Positions 50,540-61,206 of a stretch of 64,000 bases of DNA are shown one piece after another (within the stretch, counting starts at the first letter, position 1; every line of letters starts with the position of its first letter). The position numbers and the translations under genes were made by a program. The stretch covers positions 1,984,001 through 2,048,000 of the forward strand of contig NZ_JPUX01000001.1 in assembly GCF_000738675.1 (NCBI RefSeq), read 5' to 3'. The notes under the pieces were generated by a model. The model searched no databases and was not told the origin of the DNA. It saw only the letters and a program-made list of their open reading frames with translations. This DNA comes from Serratia nematodiphila DZ0503SBS1 (GTDB lineage: Bacteria > Pseudomonadota > Gammaproteobacteria > Enterobacterales > Enterobacteriaceae).

Positions 50540-53500
50540 ATGGCCGAACCTCGTTTTATTCACCTGCGCGTCCACAGTGACTACTCCATGATTGATGGAT
50601 TGGCCAAGACGGCGCCGCTGGTGAAAAGAGCCGCCGCGTTAGCCATGCCTGCACTGGCAATCACCGATTTCACCAACCTGTGCGGGCTGGTGAAATTCTA
50701 CGGCAGCGCGCACGGCGCCGGGATCAAACCGATCATCGGCGCGGATTTCCATGTGCAAAGCGAAGAGCTGGGCGATGAACTGGCTCAGTTGACGGTGCTG
50801 GCCAGCAACAACGAAGGCTACCAGAACCTGACGCTGCTGATTTCCCGCGCCTATCAGCGTGGCTACGGCGCCGCCGGCCCGACCATCGATCGCGACTGGC
50901 TGATTGAACATCGCGAAGGGCTGATCCTGCTCTCCGGTGCGCGTCAGGGCGACGTCGGCAAGTTTCTGCTGCGCGGCAACCAGGCGCAGGTGGATCAGTG
51001 TCTTGATTTCTACCAGCAGCATTTCCCGGACTGTTACTATCTGGAACTGATCCGCACCGGCCGTCAGGACGAAGAGAACTACCTGCATGCGGCGGTGGCG
51101 CTGGCCACTGAGCGCGGCTTGCCGGTGGTGGCCACCAACGACGTGCGTTTCCTGGTGGAAGATGACTTCGACGCCCATGAGATTCGCGTCGCCATACACG
51201 ACGGCTTTACGCTGGACGACCCTAAGCGGCCGCGTAACTACAGCCCGCAACAGTACATGCGCAGCGAAGACGAGATGTGCGAGCTGTTCGCCGACATCCC
51301 GGAAGCGCTGCTGAACAGCGTCGAAATCGCCAAACGCTGTAACGTCACCATTCGCCTCGGCGAGTACTTCCTGCCGCAGTTCCCGACCGGCGATATGAGC
51401 ACCGAGGACTTCCTGGTGCTCAAATCGAAAGAGGGGCTGGAAGAGCGTCTGGAGTTCCTGTTCCCCGATCCTGAAGTGCGCGCGCAGCGCCGCCCGGAAT
51501 ATGACGAGCGTCTGGACGTAGAGCTGAAGGTGATCAACCAGATGGGCTTCCCCGGCTACTTCCTGATCGTGATGGAGTTTATCCAGTGGTCGAAGGACAA
51601 CAACGTGCCGGTGGGCCCGGGGCGCGGCTCCGGCGCCGGTTCGCTGGTGGCCTATGCGTTGAAAATCACCGACCTCGATCCGCTGGAGTTCGATCTGCTG
51701 TTCGAACGCTTCCTGAACCCGGAACGTGTCTCAATGCCCGACTTCGACGTCGACTTCTGCATGGAGAAGCGTGACCAGGTGATCGAGCACGTGGCGGAGA
51801 TGTACGGCCGCGAAGCGGTATCGCAGATCATCACCTTCGGCACCATGGCGGCGAAAGCGGTTATCCGCGACGTGGGCCGCGTGCTGGGGCACCCGTACGG
51901 CTTCGTCGATCGCATTTCCAAGCTGGTGCCGCCGGATCCGGGCATGACGCTGGAGAAAGCCTTCGCCGCCGAACCGCAGCTGCCGGAAATTTACGAGGCC
52001 GACGAAGAGGTCAAGGCGCTGATCGACATGGCGCGCAAGCTGGAAGGGGTGACGCGTAACGCCGGTAAACACGCCGGGGGCGTGGTGATCGCGCCGACCA
52101 AGATCACCGACTTCGCGCCGCTGTACTGCGATGCCGAAGGGAACCACCCGGTGACCCAGTTCGACAAGAACGACGTGGAATACGCCGGGCTGGTGAAGTT
52201 CGACTTCCTCGGTCTGCGCACCCTGACCATCATCGACTGGGCGCTGGAGATGATCAACGCCCGGCGCGCCAAGACCGGGCTGGAACCGATCGACATCGCC
52301 GCCATCCCGCTCGATGACAAGAAAAGTTTCGACATGCTGCAGCGCTCGGAAACCACGGCGGTGTTCCAGCTTGAATCGCGCGGCATGAAAGATTTGATCA
52401 AACGTCTGAAGCCCGACTGCTTCGAAGACATGATCGCACTGGTGGCGCTATTCCGTCCGGGGCCGCTGCAGTCGGGCATGGTGGATAACTTCATCGACCG
52501 CAAACACGGCCGTGAAGAGATCTCCTACCCGGACATTCAGTGGCAGCACGAGTCGCTCAAGCCGGTGCTGGAGCCGACCTACGGCATCATCCTGTATCAG
52601 GAACAGGTGATGCAGATTGCCCAGGTGCTGGCCGGTTATACGCTGGGCGGAGCGGACATGCTGCGCCGTGCGATGGGTAAAAAGAACCCGGTCGAAATGG
52701 CCAAGCAGCGCGGCGGCTTTGAAGACGGCGCCAAAGCGCGCGGCATCGACGGCGAACTGTCGGTGAAAATCTTCGACCTGGTGGAGAAATTCGCCGGTTA
52801 TGGCTTCAACAAATCGCACTCCGCCGCCTATGCACTGGTGTCGTACCAGACGCTGTGGCTGAAGGCCCACTACCCGGCCGAGTTTATGGCGGCGGTGATG
52901 ACCGCCGATATGGACAACACCGACAAAGTGGTGGGTCTGGTGGACGAATGCTGGCGCATGGGGCTGAAGATCCTGCCGCCGGACATCAACAGCGGCCTGT
53001 ATCACTTCCACGTCAACGACGACGGCGAGATCGTTTACGGCATCGGCGCCATCAAGGGCGTAGGGGAAGGGCCAATCGAGGCGATCATCGAGGCGCGCAA
53101 CAGCGGCGAACAAGGTTACTTCAAAGACCTGTTCGATCTCTGCGCGCGCTCCGACATCAAGAAACTGAACCGCCGCATTCTGGAAAAACTGATCATGTCC
53201 GGGGCGTTCGATCGCCTTGGGCCGCATCGCGCCGCGCTGATGAATTCGCTCGGCGACGCGTTGAAAGCGGCGGATCAGCATGCGAAAGCCGAAGCTATCG
53301 GCCAGGTGGATATGTTTGGCGTGCTGGCGGAAGCGCCGGAGCAGGTGGAGCAATCCTACGCCAATATCGCGCCCTGGCCGGAGCAGGTGGTGCTGGACGG
53401 TGAACGGGAGACGCTGGGGCTGTACCTGACCGGCCACCCGATCACCCAGTACCTGAAGGAGATCGAACGTTACGCCGGTGGCCAGCGTTTGAAAGACATG

Positions 53501-54028
53501 CACCCGACGGATCGGGGCAAAATGACTACCGCCGTCGGGTTGGTGGTCGCCGCGCGGGTGATGGTGACCAAGCGCGGCAACCGCATCGGCATCTGCACGC
53601 TGGATGACCGTTCGGGCCGTCTGGAAGTGATGTTATTCACCGAAGCGTTAGAAAAATACCAGCATTTGTTGGAAAAAGACCGTATCCTTATCGCCAGTGG
53701 ACAGGTCAGCTTTGATGACTTTAGCGGCGGGCTTAAAATGATGGCCCGCGAGGTAATGGACATCAGTGAAGCCCGGGAAAAATACGCTCGCGGGCTTGCT
53801 ATCTCGCTGACTGACAGGCAAATTGATGACCAGCTTTTGAACCGTCTCCGTCAGTCGTTGGAACCCCATCGATCGGGGACGATTCCAGTGCATCTCTACT
53901 ATCAACGGGAAGATGCGCGAGCCAAGCTGCGTTTTGGCGCAACCTGGCGCGTGACGCCCACCGACCGCTTGTTGATCGACTTGCGGACGTTGGTAGGCAA
54001 TGAGCAGGTGGACTTGGAATTTGACTAA
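50540..54028 (+). CDS. dnaE: DNA polymerase III subunit alpha
   Basis: DnaE is the replicative polymerase. Its 1162 residues compare with 1160 in E. coli. An N-terminal PHP domain ([16 protein letters not shown], about 5-75) begins the protein. The palm has catalytic Asp401 and Asp403 in MPDFDVDFC and Asp555 in [10 protein letters not shown], the E. coli positions. [16 protein letters not shown] and the fingers precede a helix-hairpin-helix and an OB-fold ([13 protein letters not shown], about 995-1070). The C-terminal tau-binding domain follows. GGAG precedes the ATG. accA begins 12 bases after the stop. Confidence 0.98.
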   Translation: MAEPRFIHLRVHSDYSMIDGLAKTAPLVKRAAALAMPALAITDFTNLCGLVKFYGSAHGAGIKPIIGADFHVQSEELGDELAQLTVLASNNEGYQNLTLLISRAYQRGYGAAGPTIDRDWLIEHREGLILLSGARQGDVGKFLLRGNQAQVDQCLDFYQQHFPDCYYLELIRTGRQDEENYLHAAVALATERGLPVVATNDVRFLVEDDFDAHEIRVAIHDGFTLDDPKRPRNYSPQQYMRSEDEMCELFADIPEALLNSVEIAKRCNVTIRLGEYFLPQFPTGDMSTEDFLVLKSKEGLEERLEFLFPDPEVRAQRRPEYDERLDVELKVINQMGFPGYFLIVMEFIQWSKDNNVPVGPGRGSGAGSLVAYALKITDLDPLEFDLLFERFLNPERVSMPDFDVDFCMEKRDQVIEHVAEMYGREAVSQIITFGTMAAKAVIRDVGRVLGHPYGFVDRISKLVPPDPGMTLEKAFAAEPQLPEIYEADEEVKALIDMARKLEGVTRNAGKHAGGVVIAPTKITDFAPLYCDAEGNHPVTQFDKNDVEYAGLVKFDFLGLRTLTIIDWALEMINARRAKTGLEPIDIAAIPLDDKKSFDMLQRSETTAVFQLESRGMKDLIKRLKPDCFEDMIALVALFRPGPLQSGMVDNFIDRKHGREEISYPDIQWQHESLKPVLEPTYGIILYQEQVMQIAQVLAGYTLGGADMLRRAMGKKNPVEMAKQRGGFEDGAKARGIDGELSVKIFDLVEKFAGYGFNKSHSAAYALVSYQTLWLKAHYPAEFMAAVMTADMDNTDKVVGLVDECWRMGLKILPPDINSGLYHFHVNDDGEIVYGIGAIKGVGEGPIEAIIEARNSGEQGYFKDLFDLCARSDIKKLNRRILEKLIMSGAFDRLGPHRAALMNSLGDALKAADQHAKAEAIGQVDMFGVLAEAPEQVEQSYANIAPWPEQVVLDGERETLGLYLTGHPITQYLKEIERYAGGQRLKDMHPTDRGKMTTAVGLVVAARVMVTKRGNRIGICTLDDRSGRLEVMLFTEALEKYQHLLEKDRILIASGQVSFDDFSGGLKMMAREVMDISEAREKYARGLAISLTDRQIDDQLLNRLRQSLEPHRSGTIPVHLYYQREDARAKLRFGATWRVTPTDRLLIDLRTLVGNEQVDLEFD

Positions 54029-54040
54029 AATAGGAATGCT

Positions 54041-55000
54041 ATGAGTCTGAATTTTCTTGATTTTGAACAGCCGATTGCAGAGCTGGAAGCGAAAATTGAC
54101 TCGCTGACTGCAGTCAGCCGTCAAGACGAAAAATTAGATATTAATCTGGACGAAGAGGTTCAGCGCCTGCGTGAAAAGAGCGTTGAGCTGACGCGCAAGA
54201 TTTTTGCCGATCTTGGGGCTTGGCAAATTGCCCAATTGGCACGCCACCCGCGCCGTCCTTATACCCTGGATTATATCAAACACATCTTTACCGACTTCGA
54301 AGAGTTGGCGGGCGATCGCGCTTACGCTGACGACAAAGCGATCGTCGGGGGGATTGCGCGTCTGGATGGCCGCCCGGTGATGATCATCGGGCACCAGAAA
54401 GGCCGTGAAACCAAAGAGAAGATCCGCCGCAACTTCGGCATGCCGGCGCCGGAAGGCTACCGCAAGGCGCTGCGCCTGATGGAAATGGCCGCACGCTTCA
54501 AGATGCCGATCATCACCTTTATTGATACCCCGGGCGCTTATCCGGGCGTGGGCGCGGAAGAACGCGGCCAGTCGGAAGCTATCGCGCGCAACCTGCGTGA
54601 GATGTCGCGTCTGAACGTGCCGGTCATCTGCACCGTCATCGGCGAAGGCGGCTCCGGCGGCGCGCTGGCGATCGGCGTGGGCGACAAGGTGAACATGCTG
54701 CAGTACAGCACCTACTCGGTGATTTCGCCGGAAGGCTGTGCTTCCATCCTGTGGAAGAGCGCCGATAAGGCCCCGCTGGCGGCAGAAGCGATGGGCATCA
54801 CCGCACCGCGTCTGAAAGAGCTGAAGCTGATCGACTCGGTGATCCCGGAGCCGCTGGGTTCCGCGCACCGCGACGTGCCGGCGATGGCCGCCACGCTGAA
54901 AGCGCAGCTGCTGGCCGATCTGAAAGATCTGGATGGTCTGAACGACGAAGAGTTGCTCAACCGCCGTTACCAGCGTCTGATGAACTACGGCTACTGCTGA
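54041..55000 (+). CDS. accA: Acetyl-CoA carboxylase carboxyltransferase subunit alpha
   Basis: AccA with AccD transfers carboxyl from carboxybiotin to acetyl-CoA, giving malonyl-CoA for fatty-acid synthesis. The 319 residues equal E. coli ([20 protein letters not shown]). The crotonase-type core has [40 protein letters not shown] (key TPGAYPG) and the oxyanion-hole [15 protein letters not shown]. It is probably co-transcribed with dnaE and ends with a strong terminator. Confidence 0.98.
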   Translation: MSLNFLDFEQPIAELEAKIDSLTAVSRQDEKLDINLDEEVQRLREKSVELTRKIFADLGAWQIAQLARHPRRPYTLDYIKHIFTDFEELAGDRAYADDKAIVGGIARLDGRPVMIIGHQKGRETKEKIRRNFGMPAPEGYRKALRLMEMAARFKMPIITFIDTPGAYPGVGAEERGQSEAIARNLREMSRLNVPVICTVIGEGGSGGALAIGVGDKVNMLQYSTYSVISPEGCASILWKSADKAPLAAEAMGITAPRLKELKLIDSVIPEPLGSAHRDVPAMAATLKAQLLADLKDLDGLNDEELLNRRYQRLMNYGYC

Positions 55001-55020
55001 GTTCTGTGCTTCGCTGCAAG

Positions 55021-55046
55021 AAACCGCCTCCGGGCGGTTTTTTTTT
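55021..55046 (+). terminator. accA terminator (end of the envelope-replication operon)
   Basis: An 8-bp AAACCGCC/GGCGGTTT stem with a TCCG loop is followed by nine T in total, 21 bases after the accA stop. Confidence 0.9.
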
Positions 55047-55111
55047 GGCTACACACCGCCGGATTTTCGTGGTGTTATAGAGACTTGGCCGTTAACTGAC
55101 AGGAGCTGCCG

Positions 55112-57256
55112 ATGAATATCATCGCCATCATGGGCCCGACGGGCGTCTACTACAAAGATGAGCCGATTCGCGAGCTCCACGCTGCGCTGGCCGCCATGGG
55201 ATTCCAGCTGGTGTACCCCAAAAACAGCGGTGACCTGCTGAAGCTGATCGAAGCCAACGCCCGCATCTGCGGGGTGATCTTCGACTGGGACGACTACAGC
55301 CTGGAGCTGTGCAGCGAGATCAACGAGCTGAACGAATACCTGCCGCTGTACGCCTTTATCAATACCCACTCCACCTTCGACGTCAGCCTGCATGAAATGC
55401 GCATGGTGCTCTATTTCTTCGAGTACGGCCTGAACGCGGCGGACGACATCGCGCAGCGCATCCAGCAGTACACCGCGGAATACATCGACACCATTACGCC
55501 GCCGCTGACCAAGGCGCTGTTCAACTATGTGCGCGAAGGCAAGTACACCTTCTGCACGCCGGGCCACATGGCCGGCACCGCGTTTCAAAAAAGCCCGGTG
55601 GGCTGCCTGTTCTATGACTTCTTTGGCGCCAATACCCTGAAGGCCGACATCTCGATTTCGGTTACCGAGCTCGGTTCGCTGCTGGATCACACCGGGCCGC
55701 ACCTGGAGGCCGAAGAGTATATCGCGCGCACCTTCAACGCCGAGCAGAGCTATCTGGTCACCAACGGCACCTCCACCGCCAACAAGATCGTCGGCATGTA
55801 TTCGGCGCCGGCGGGCAGCACGGTACTGATCGACCGCAACTGCCACAAATCGCTGTGCCACCTGCTGATGATGAGCGATATCGTGCCGATCTATCTGCGC
55901 CCGCTGCGCAACGCCTACGGCATCCTCGGCGGGATCCCGCAGCGCGAATTCACGCGTGAGAGCATCGCCGCCCGGGTGCAGGCGACGCCGAACGCCACCT
56001 GGCCGGTGCATGCGGTGATCACCAACTCCACCTATGACGGCCTGTTGTACAACACCGACTACATTAAGCAGACGCTGGAGGTGCCGTCGATCCACTTCGA
56101 CTCCGCCTGGGTGCCTTACACCAACTTCCATCCGATTTACGACGGCAAGAGCGGCATGAGTGGCGAGCGGGTGCCCGGCAAGGTTTTCTACGAAACCCAA
56201 TCTACCCACAAGCTGCTGGCCGCCTTCTCGCAGGCCTCGATGATTCATATCAAGGGCGACTACGATGAGAGCACCTTCAACGAAGCCTACATGATGCACA
56301 CCACCACTTCGCCGCACTACGGCATCGTGGCGTCGATGGAGACCGCCGCCGCCATGCTGCGCGGCAACCCGGGGCGCCGTTTGATCAACCGTTCGGTGGA
56401 ACGCGCGCTGCATTTTCGCCGTGAAGTGCAGCGGCTGCGCGAGGAAAGCGACAGCTGGTTCTTCGATATCTGGCAGCCGGAAGAGATCGATGAGGCGCAG
56501 TGCTGGCCGCTGGATCCGGACGATAACTGGCACGGTTTCGGCCAGACCGATCGCGATCATATGTACCTCGATCCGATCAAGGTAACGATCCTGACGCCGG
56601 GCATGAATGAGCTGGGCGCGCTGGAAGAAGAGGGGATCCCGGCGGCGCTGGTGGCGAAGTACCTCGACGAACGCGGCATCGTGGTGGAGAAGACCGGGCC
56701 GTACAACCTGCTGTTCCTGTTCAGCATCGGCATCGATAAAACCAAGGCGATGAGCCTGCTGCGCGGCCTGACCGACTTCAAGCGCGCCTACGATCTCAAC
56801 CTGCGGGTGAAGAACATGCTGCCGGATCTGTACGCCGAAGATCCGGATTTCTATCGCCATATGCGCATCCAGGATCTGGCCGCCGGCATTCATCGCCTGA
56901 TCCGCCAACACGATCTGCCAGGCCTGATGCAGCGGGCGTTCGACGTGCTGCCGGAAATGAAGCTGACGCCGCACCAGATGTTCCAGGAACAGGTGCGCGG
57001 CAATGTCGAAACCTGCGAGCTGGATCAGCTGGTGGGCAAGGTGGCGGCCAATATGATCCTGCCTTATCCGCCGGGCGTGCCGTTGGTGATGCCGGGGGAA
57101 ATGATCACCGAAGAGAGCCGGGCGGTGCTCGATTTCCTGCTGATGCTATGCTCGATCGGTGAGCGCTATCCCGGTTTTGAAACCGATATCCACGGCGCCA
57201 AACTGACGGAAGACGGGTGCTATCTGGTGAAGGTGCTGAAAGCCCCGCAGCCATAA
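55112..57256 (+). CDS. ldcC: Lysine decarboxylase LdcC (constitutive type)
   Basis: LdcC converts lysine to cadaverine and CO2 using PLP; in E. coli it is the weakly expressed biosynthetic isozyme. Its 714 residues compare with 713. The wing domain MNIIAIMGPTGVYYKDEPIREL is followed by the PLP domain with SxHK-type Lys367 in TQSTHKLLAAF. FDSAWVPYTNFHPIY and the C-terminal domain (PYPPGVPLVMPGE) follow. Its neighbours accA and yaeR are those of E. coli ldcC, which separates it from cadA 4 kb downstream. GGAG precedes the ATG, and a terminator follows. Confidence 0.95.
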   Translation: MNIIAIMGPTGVYYKDEPIRELHAALAAMGFQLVYPKNSGDLLKLIEANARICGVIFDWDDYSLELCSEINELNEYLPLYAFINTHSTFDVSLHEMRMVLYFFEYGLNAADDIAQRIQQYTAEYIDTITPPLTKALFNYVREGKYTFCTPGHMAGTAFQKSPVGCLFYDFFGANTLKADISISVTELGSLLDHTGPHLEAEEYIARTFNAEQSYLVTNGTSTANKIVGMYSAPAGSTVLIDRNCHKSLCHLLMMSDIVPIYLRPLRNAYGILGGIPQREFTRESIAARVQATPNATWPVHAVITNSTYDGLLYNTDYIKQTLEVPSIHFDSAWVPYTNFHPIYDGKSGMSGERVPGKVFYETQSTHKLLAAFSQASMIHIKGDYDESTFNEAYMMHTTTSPHYGIVASMETAAAMLRGNPGRRLINRSVERALHFRREVQRLREESDSWFFDIWQPEEIDEAQCWPLDPDDNWHGFGQTDRDHMYLDPIKVTILTPGMNELGALEEEGIPAALVAKYLDERGIVVEKTGPYNLLFLFSIGIDKTKAMSLLRGLTDFKRAYDLNLRVKNMLPDLYAEDPDFYRHMRIQDLAAGIHRLIRQHDLPGLMQRAFDVLPEMKLTPHQMFQEQVRGNVETCELDQLVGKVAANMILPYPPGVPLVMPGEMITEESRAVLDFLLMLCSIGERYPGFETDIHGAKLTEDGCYLVKVLKAPQP

Positions 57257-57267
57257 GGCCATAACGC

Positions 57268-57299
57268 GCCCGGCGGTTTGAAGATAAGCCGGGCTTTTT
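57268..57299 (+). terminator. ldcC terminator
   Basis: A 7-bp stem GCCCGGC/GCCGGGC with a 13-base loop is followed by five T. It overlaps the longest reading of yaeR, which supports the shorter yaeR start. Confidence 0.75.
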
Positions 57300-57361
57300 C
57301 ATTGACGGCATCGCCGCCGCCGGATACCGTGCCCCATCAGAATGAACAGGAGAGGGTTTCT

Positions 57362-57751
57362 ATGCTGGCATTACGTCAGGTGCATCACATCGCGATCATT
57401 GGCGCGGACTACGCCGCCAGCAAGCGTTTTTACTGCGACATTCTCGGGTTTACCCTGCTGAGCGAAGTCTACCGTGAGGAGCGCGGCTCCTGGAAAGCGG
57501 ATCTTGCGCTCAACGGGCAATACACCATCGAGCTGTTTTCTTTCCCCTCGCCGCCGGCTCGCGTCAGCCGCCCGGAGGCCTGCGGCCTGCGCCATCTGGC
57601 GTTCAGCGTCGACGACATCGATCAGGCTATCGCTCATCTGCAGGCGGCCGGCGTTGCCTGCGAACCGGTGCGTGTCGATCCCTACACCCAATCCCGCTTT
57701 ACCTTTTTCAGCGATCCCGATGGTTTACCGTTAGAATTATACGAGAGTTAA
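57362..57751 (+). CDS. yaeR: VOC family protein YaeR (glyoxalase-like)
   Basis: This 129-residue single-module vicinal-oxygen-chelate protein has the E. coli YaeR length. Metal-ligand positions appear in RQVHHIAIIGADY (His near residue 8), the YTIELFSFP strand (Glu), GLRHLAFSVDDID (His) and DPDGLPLELYES (Glu). The substrate is not known; similarity to lactoylglutathione lyases and fosfomycin-resistance proteins is only at fold level. The ATG at 57362 follows AGGAGAGGG. In E. coli tilS follows; here the cad locus does. A GC-rich hairpin (about 57763-57786) follows the gene. Confidence 0.92.
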   Translation: MLALRQVHHIAIIGADYAASKRFYCDILGFTLLSEVYREERGSWKADLALNGQYTIELFSFPSPPARVSRPEACGLRHLAFSVDDIDQAIAHLQAAGVACEPVRVDPYTQSRFTFFSDPDGLPLELYES

Positions 57752-57840
57752 CGGCTTAATCGCCTCCCGGCGGCCACAGCCGGGGGCGGTTATGCTATGA
57801 TCGCGCCCTTGCCCTACATGCCTACAGAGTTATTTCCGCC

Positions 57841-59397
57841 ATGCAAGAGCCTGCTTTTCGCGTCGGGGAGTGGCTGGTTACTCCTGCCGACAACACCATC
57901 AGCCGCGATGGTCGCCAGAAAACGCTGGAACCGCGCCTGATCGACATGCTGTGCTATTTCGCCCGGCACCCCGACGTGGTGCTGAGCCGCGACGAGCTGA
58001 TCGACAACGTCTGGAAGCGCAATATCGTCACCAACCACGTGGTGACCCAATGTATTTCAGAGCTGCGCAAGTACCTGAAAGACGGCGACAGCGACAGCCC
58101 GGAATACATTATCACCGTGCCCAAGCGCGGGTATAAGCTGGCGACGTCGGTGATCTGGTGTGAAGAAGGGGAGACACAACCCGCGATTGCACCGGCGCCG
58201 CAGATCGCGGTGATCATGCATGAGCCGGAAGACGGCCGCGATGATGAAGAAGATACGCCCTACGTGCCGCCGCGCCGGGCAAGCGTGCCGGCTGCTGCGC
58301 CCGGCGAAAATAAGCCGCATTTTTATCGCCGCTCGACGTTCTGGGTGTGGCTGGCGTTTCTGAGTGCGCTAAGCGTCTGCGTGGCGTTTGTCGGCATCGC
58401 CACGCTGTCGCAGCGCGTGCCGGTATCGACCATGCCGGTGCTGCTCAACCCGCGCGATATCGATATCCGCATTCAGGGCGGCGAGAGCTGCAGCAACTGG
58501 ATGCCGCAGCTCTCTTATGTGGTGGGCGTCAGCGAGCTGATTACCGATTCGTTGAACACTTACTCTACCTTCCTGGTGCACGACCAGACCAACTACAACT
58601 ATTCCGGCCCCAGCAACTCGGGCAAGTCGCTGTATATCGAGTTCGTCAATCAGCGCCACTACCGCGCCCAGCAGTGTTTCCTCTCCGTGCGGCTGGTGGA
58701 TAACGCCGACAGTTCGATCATGTTGGACAAGCGTTACTTCATCACCGCCGATAACCAGCTGAAGATCCAGACCGACTTCCTCGCCAGCCTGTCCGCGGCG
58801 CTGAAGCAGCCTTGGCCGCCACAGCTGGAGCAGCGTCTGGCGCAGTTGCTGCCGGACAACGGGCCGTTGCTGCAGCGTTTCTACCAGGCGCATCAGTTGC
58901 TGATCCGCGGTGACGCCGATTCGTTGACCCGCGCCAGCGCCCAGCTGAGCGAGCTGATTAACAGCGCGCCGAACTTCCGCTATCTGCTGGCTGAAAAAGC
59001 GTTGGTGGATCTGCTGCGCAATTCTTATCAACCGTTCGACAGCCAGACATTGGCGCAATTGCGGGCCGATATCAGCCATCTGGCGACGATCCCCGAATTG
59101 AAGAACACGCCGATCATGCAGCAAGTTCTGGCGGTAGATGCCTTGACGCAGGGGCGCATTGACGAAGCGCACCGGGCGATCGATCTGGGGATTGAGCTGC
59201 AAATGTCGTGGCTGAACTATGTGCTGTTGGGCAAGGTGTATGAAATGCAGGGGCAGAATCATTTGGCGGCCGACTCTTATATTACCGCCTTCAATCTTCG
59301 CCCCGGTGAGGATACCTTGCATTGGATCACCAATGGCGTATTCCAGACGTCATTGACCAACGTGGTGCCTTATTTAAATAACTATCAGCGCCAATAA
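57841..59397 (+). CDS. cadC: Membrane-integrated transcriptional activator CadC
   Basis: CadC activates cadBA at low external pH when lysine is present; in E. coli lysine is signalled through LysP. Its 518 residues compare with 512. An OmpR-type winged helix occupies residues 1-105 (EPRLIDMLCYFARHPDVVLSRDEL region and PKRGYKLATSV). A Glu/Asp/Pro-rich cytoplasmic linker spans 106-160, with one transmembrane segment at about 167-189 (FWVWLAFLSALSVCVAFVGI). The periplasmic sensor has Cys217 and Cys279, matching the pH-responsive disulfide pair of E. coli. It lies directly upstream of cadBA. Confidence 0.93.
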   Translation: MQEPAFRVGEWLVTPADNTISRDGRQKTLEPRLIDMLCYFARHPDVVLSRDELIDNVWKRNIVTNHVVTQCISELRKYLKDGDSDSPEYIITVPKRGYKLATSVIWCEEGETQPAIAPAPQIAVIMHEPEDGRDDEEDTPYVPPRRASVPAAAPGENKPHFYRRSTFWVWLAFLSALSVCVAFVGIATLSQRVPVSTMPVLLNPRDIDIRIQGGESCSNWMPQLSYVVGVSELITDSLNTYSTFLVHDQTNYNYSGPSNSGKSLYIEFVNQRHYRAQQCFLSVRLVDNADSSIMLDKRYFITADNQLKIQTDFLASLSAALKQPWPPQLEQRLAQLLPDNGPLLQRFYQAHQLLIRGDADSLTRASAQLSELINSAPNFRYLLAEKALVDLLRNSYQPFDSQTLAQLRADISHLATIPELKNTPIMQQVLAVDALTQGRIDEAHRAIDLGIELQMSWLNYVLLGKVYEMQGQNHLAADSYITAFNLRPGEDTLHWITNGVFQTSLTNVVPYLNNYQRQ

Positions 59398-59767
59398 TTA
59401 ACCCAATATCACGCCGCCCTTATTCTTCGGGGATCATGGCGGCGTTATTTATTGGTGAAGTCATGTTGCGTGAATGTATTATTTTGCTGCGCGATATTAT
59501 CTCTTTTTTGCCATTTGTTATGCGTTATTAACCTTGCCATCTTTTTGTTTTTAAATGATGTTTATCTTTTCTTTAGCCTGTCTTTTTATCTTGATGTGTT
59601 AATGAAAAACCTCAGGTTATCATTTGTATGATCATGAGCGTAATCTCACTTTATCTTTAGGACTTTATTCCCCCCGATGGTTAGCATCCTGACTATCAAG
59701 CTGGCTCATTAAAATCTTTTATTTATGGGCGTGGCTTATAAGAAACGTAAATCAGGAGAAACTGACC
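59398..59767 (+). promoter_or_regulatory. cadBA promoter region
   Basis: This 370-bp gap is strikingly AT-rich compared with its surroundings, especially 59480-59670, and has no ORF. By analogy with E. coli Pcad it should contain the CadC-binding sites and be silenced by H-NS. I cannot assign exact operator or -35/-10 positions; TTATAA at 59747-59752 is too close to the cadB ribosome site (AGGAG at 59753-59757) to be a confident -10. Confidence 0.6.
59411..59453 (+). terminator. Terminator-like hairpin after cadC
   Basis: An 8-bp stem ACGCCGCC/GGCGGCGT with a 19-base loop is followed by TATTTATT, starting 13 bases after the cadC stop. Confidence 0.55.
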
Positions 59768-61111
59768 ATGGCTTCACCCAAGAAAATAGGGCTTATTGCC
59801 TGCACCGGCGTGGTCGCCGGTAATATGATGGGGAGCGGGATTGCCTTATTGCCCGCCAACCTGGCGAGTCTCGGATCCATCGCCATTTGGGGATGGGTGA
59901 TCTCGATTATCGGGGCGATGTCGCTGGCTTATGTGTATGCCCGCCTCGCCACCAAAAACCCACAGCAGGGCGGCCCTATCGCCTACGCCGGTGAAATTTC
60001 CCCGGCCTTCGGTTTCCAGACCGGCGTGCTTTATTACCATGCCAACTGGATCGGTAACCTGGCCATCGGCATTACCGCCGTTTCTTATCTCTCCACCTTC
60101 TTCCCGGCGCTGAATAACCCGGTGCCCGCCGGCATCGCCTGTATCGCCATCGTGTGGGTCTTCACCTTCGTGAACATGCTGGGCGGAACCTGGGTCAGCC
60201 GTTTGACCACCCTGGGCCTGGTGCTGGTGCTGATCCCGGTGATCGTGACCGCCATCCTTGGCTGGCACTGGTTTGACGCCGCCACCTACCAGGCTAACTG
60301 GAACACCTCCGGCACCACCGACAGCCATGCGGTCATCAAAAGTATCCTGCTGTGCCTGTGGGCGTTCATCGGCGTGGAATCCGCGGCGGTCAGCACCGGC
60401 ATGGTGAAAAACCCGAAACGCACCGTACCGCTGGCGACCATGCTCGGCACCGGTCTGGCGGGCATCATCTATATCGCCGCCACCCAGGTGATCAGCGGTA
60501 TGTTCCCGGCGTCTGAAATGGCCGCCAGCGGCGCGCCGTTCGCCATCAGCGCCTCGGCGATTATGGGCAACTGGGCGGCACCGATGGTTTCCGCCTTCAC
60601 CGCCTTCGCCTGCCTGACGTCACTGGGTTCGTGGATGATGCTGGTCGGCCAGGCCGGGGTGCGCGCCGCCAACGACGGCAACTTCCCGAAAGTGTACGGC
60701 GAGCTGGATAAAAACGGCATTCCGAAGAAAGGCCTGCTGCTTGCTGGCTGCAAAATGACCGCGCTGATGGTGCTGATCACCCTGATGAGCTCCGCCGGCG
60801 GCAAAGCCTCCGACCTGTTCGGTGAGCTGACCGGTATCGCGGTGCTGCTGACCATGCTGCCTTACTTCTACTCCTGCGTAGACCTGATCCGCTTTGAAGG
60901 GGTCAACGTGCGCAACCTGCTGAGCCTGATCGCTTCAGTGTGCGGCTGCGGCTTCTGCTTCATCGCGCTGATGGGCGCCAACTCTTTCGAACTGTCCGGC
61001 ACCTTTATCATCAGCCTGATTATCCTGATGTTCTACGCCCGGAAAATGAATACCCGTCAAGCTGCCAACGCCGCGGCGGTTGATGAAAACACCACGGCCA
61101 AAGCGCACTGA
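59768..61111 (+). CDS. cadB: Cadaverine/lysine antiporter CadB
   Basis: CadB is an inner-membrane APC-family exchanger that exports cadaverine and imports lysine, removing protons together with CadA. Its 447 residues compare with 444 in E. coli. It starts MASPKKIGLIACTGVVAGNMMGSGI; GNMMGSGIALLPANLAS is the conserved first-helix substrate loop. Twelve hydrophobic segments follow, including WAFIGVESAAVSTGMVKNPKRTVPLA (core GVESAAV). AGGAG precedes the ATG. It is the first gene of cadBA, with a hairpin before cadA. Confidence 0.95.
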   Translation: MASPKKIGLIACTGVVAGNMMGSGIALLPANLASLGSIAIWGWVISIIGAMSLAYVYARLATKNPQQGGPIAYAGEISPAFGFQTGVLYYHANWIGNLAIGITAVSYLSTFFPALNNPVPAGIACIAIVWVFTFVNMLGGTWVSRLTTLGLVLVLIPVIVTAILGWHWFDAATYQANWNTSGTTDSHAVIKSILLCLWAFIGVESAAVSTGMVKNPKRTVPLATMLGTGLAGIIYIAATQVISGMFPASEMAASGAPFAISASAIMGNWAAPMVSAFTAFACLTSLGSWMMLVGQAGVRAANDGNFPKVYGELDKNGIPKKGLLLAGCKMTALMVLITLMSSAGGKASDLFGELTGIAVLLTMLPYFYSCVDLIRFEGVNVRNLLSLIASVCGCGFCFIALMGANSFELSGTFIISLIILMFYARKMNTRQAANAAAVDENTTAKAH

Positions 61112-61141
61112 TTCGCGTCCGCTGACCGACTGAATTTACCC

Positions 61142-61190
61142 AGCCCCTTTCTTTCCGACCTGTCAGCCGCGACGGGAAGGGGCTTGCTTT
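61142..61190 (+). terminator. Attenuator-like hairpin between cadB and cadA
   Basis: An 8-bp stem AGCCCCTT (61142-61149)/AAGGGGCT (61177-61184) with a 27-base loop is followed by TGCTTT, immediately before the cadA ribosome site. It may reduce read-through or set mRNA stability between the two genes. Confidence 0.5.
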
Positions 61191-61206
61191 GCCAGGAGAA
61201 ATGCAT

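Noticed and set aside
55049..56974. Long minus-strand frames opposite ldcC and, at 61057-63288, opposite cadA
   Set aside because: The two shadows resemble each other only because the lysine decarboxylases are paralogues; there is no independent evidence of coding.
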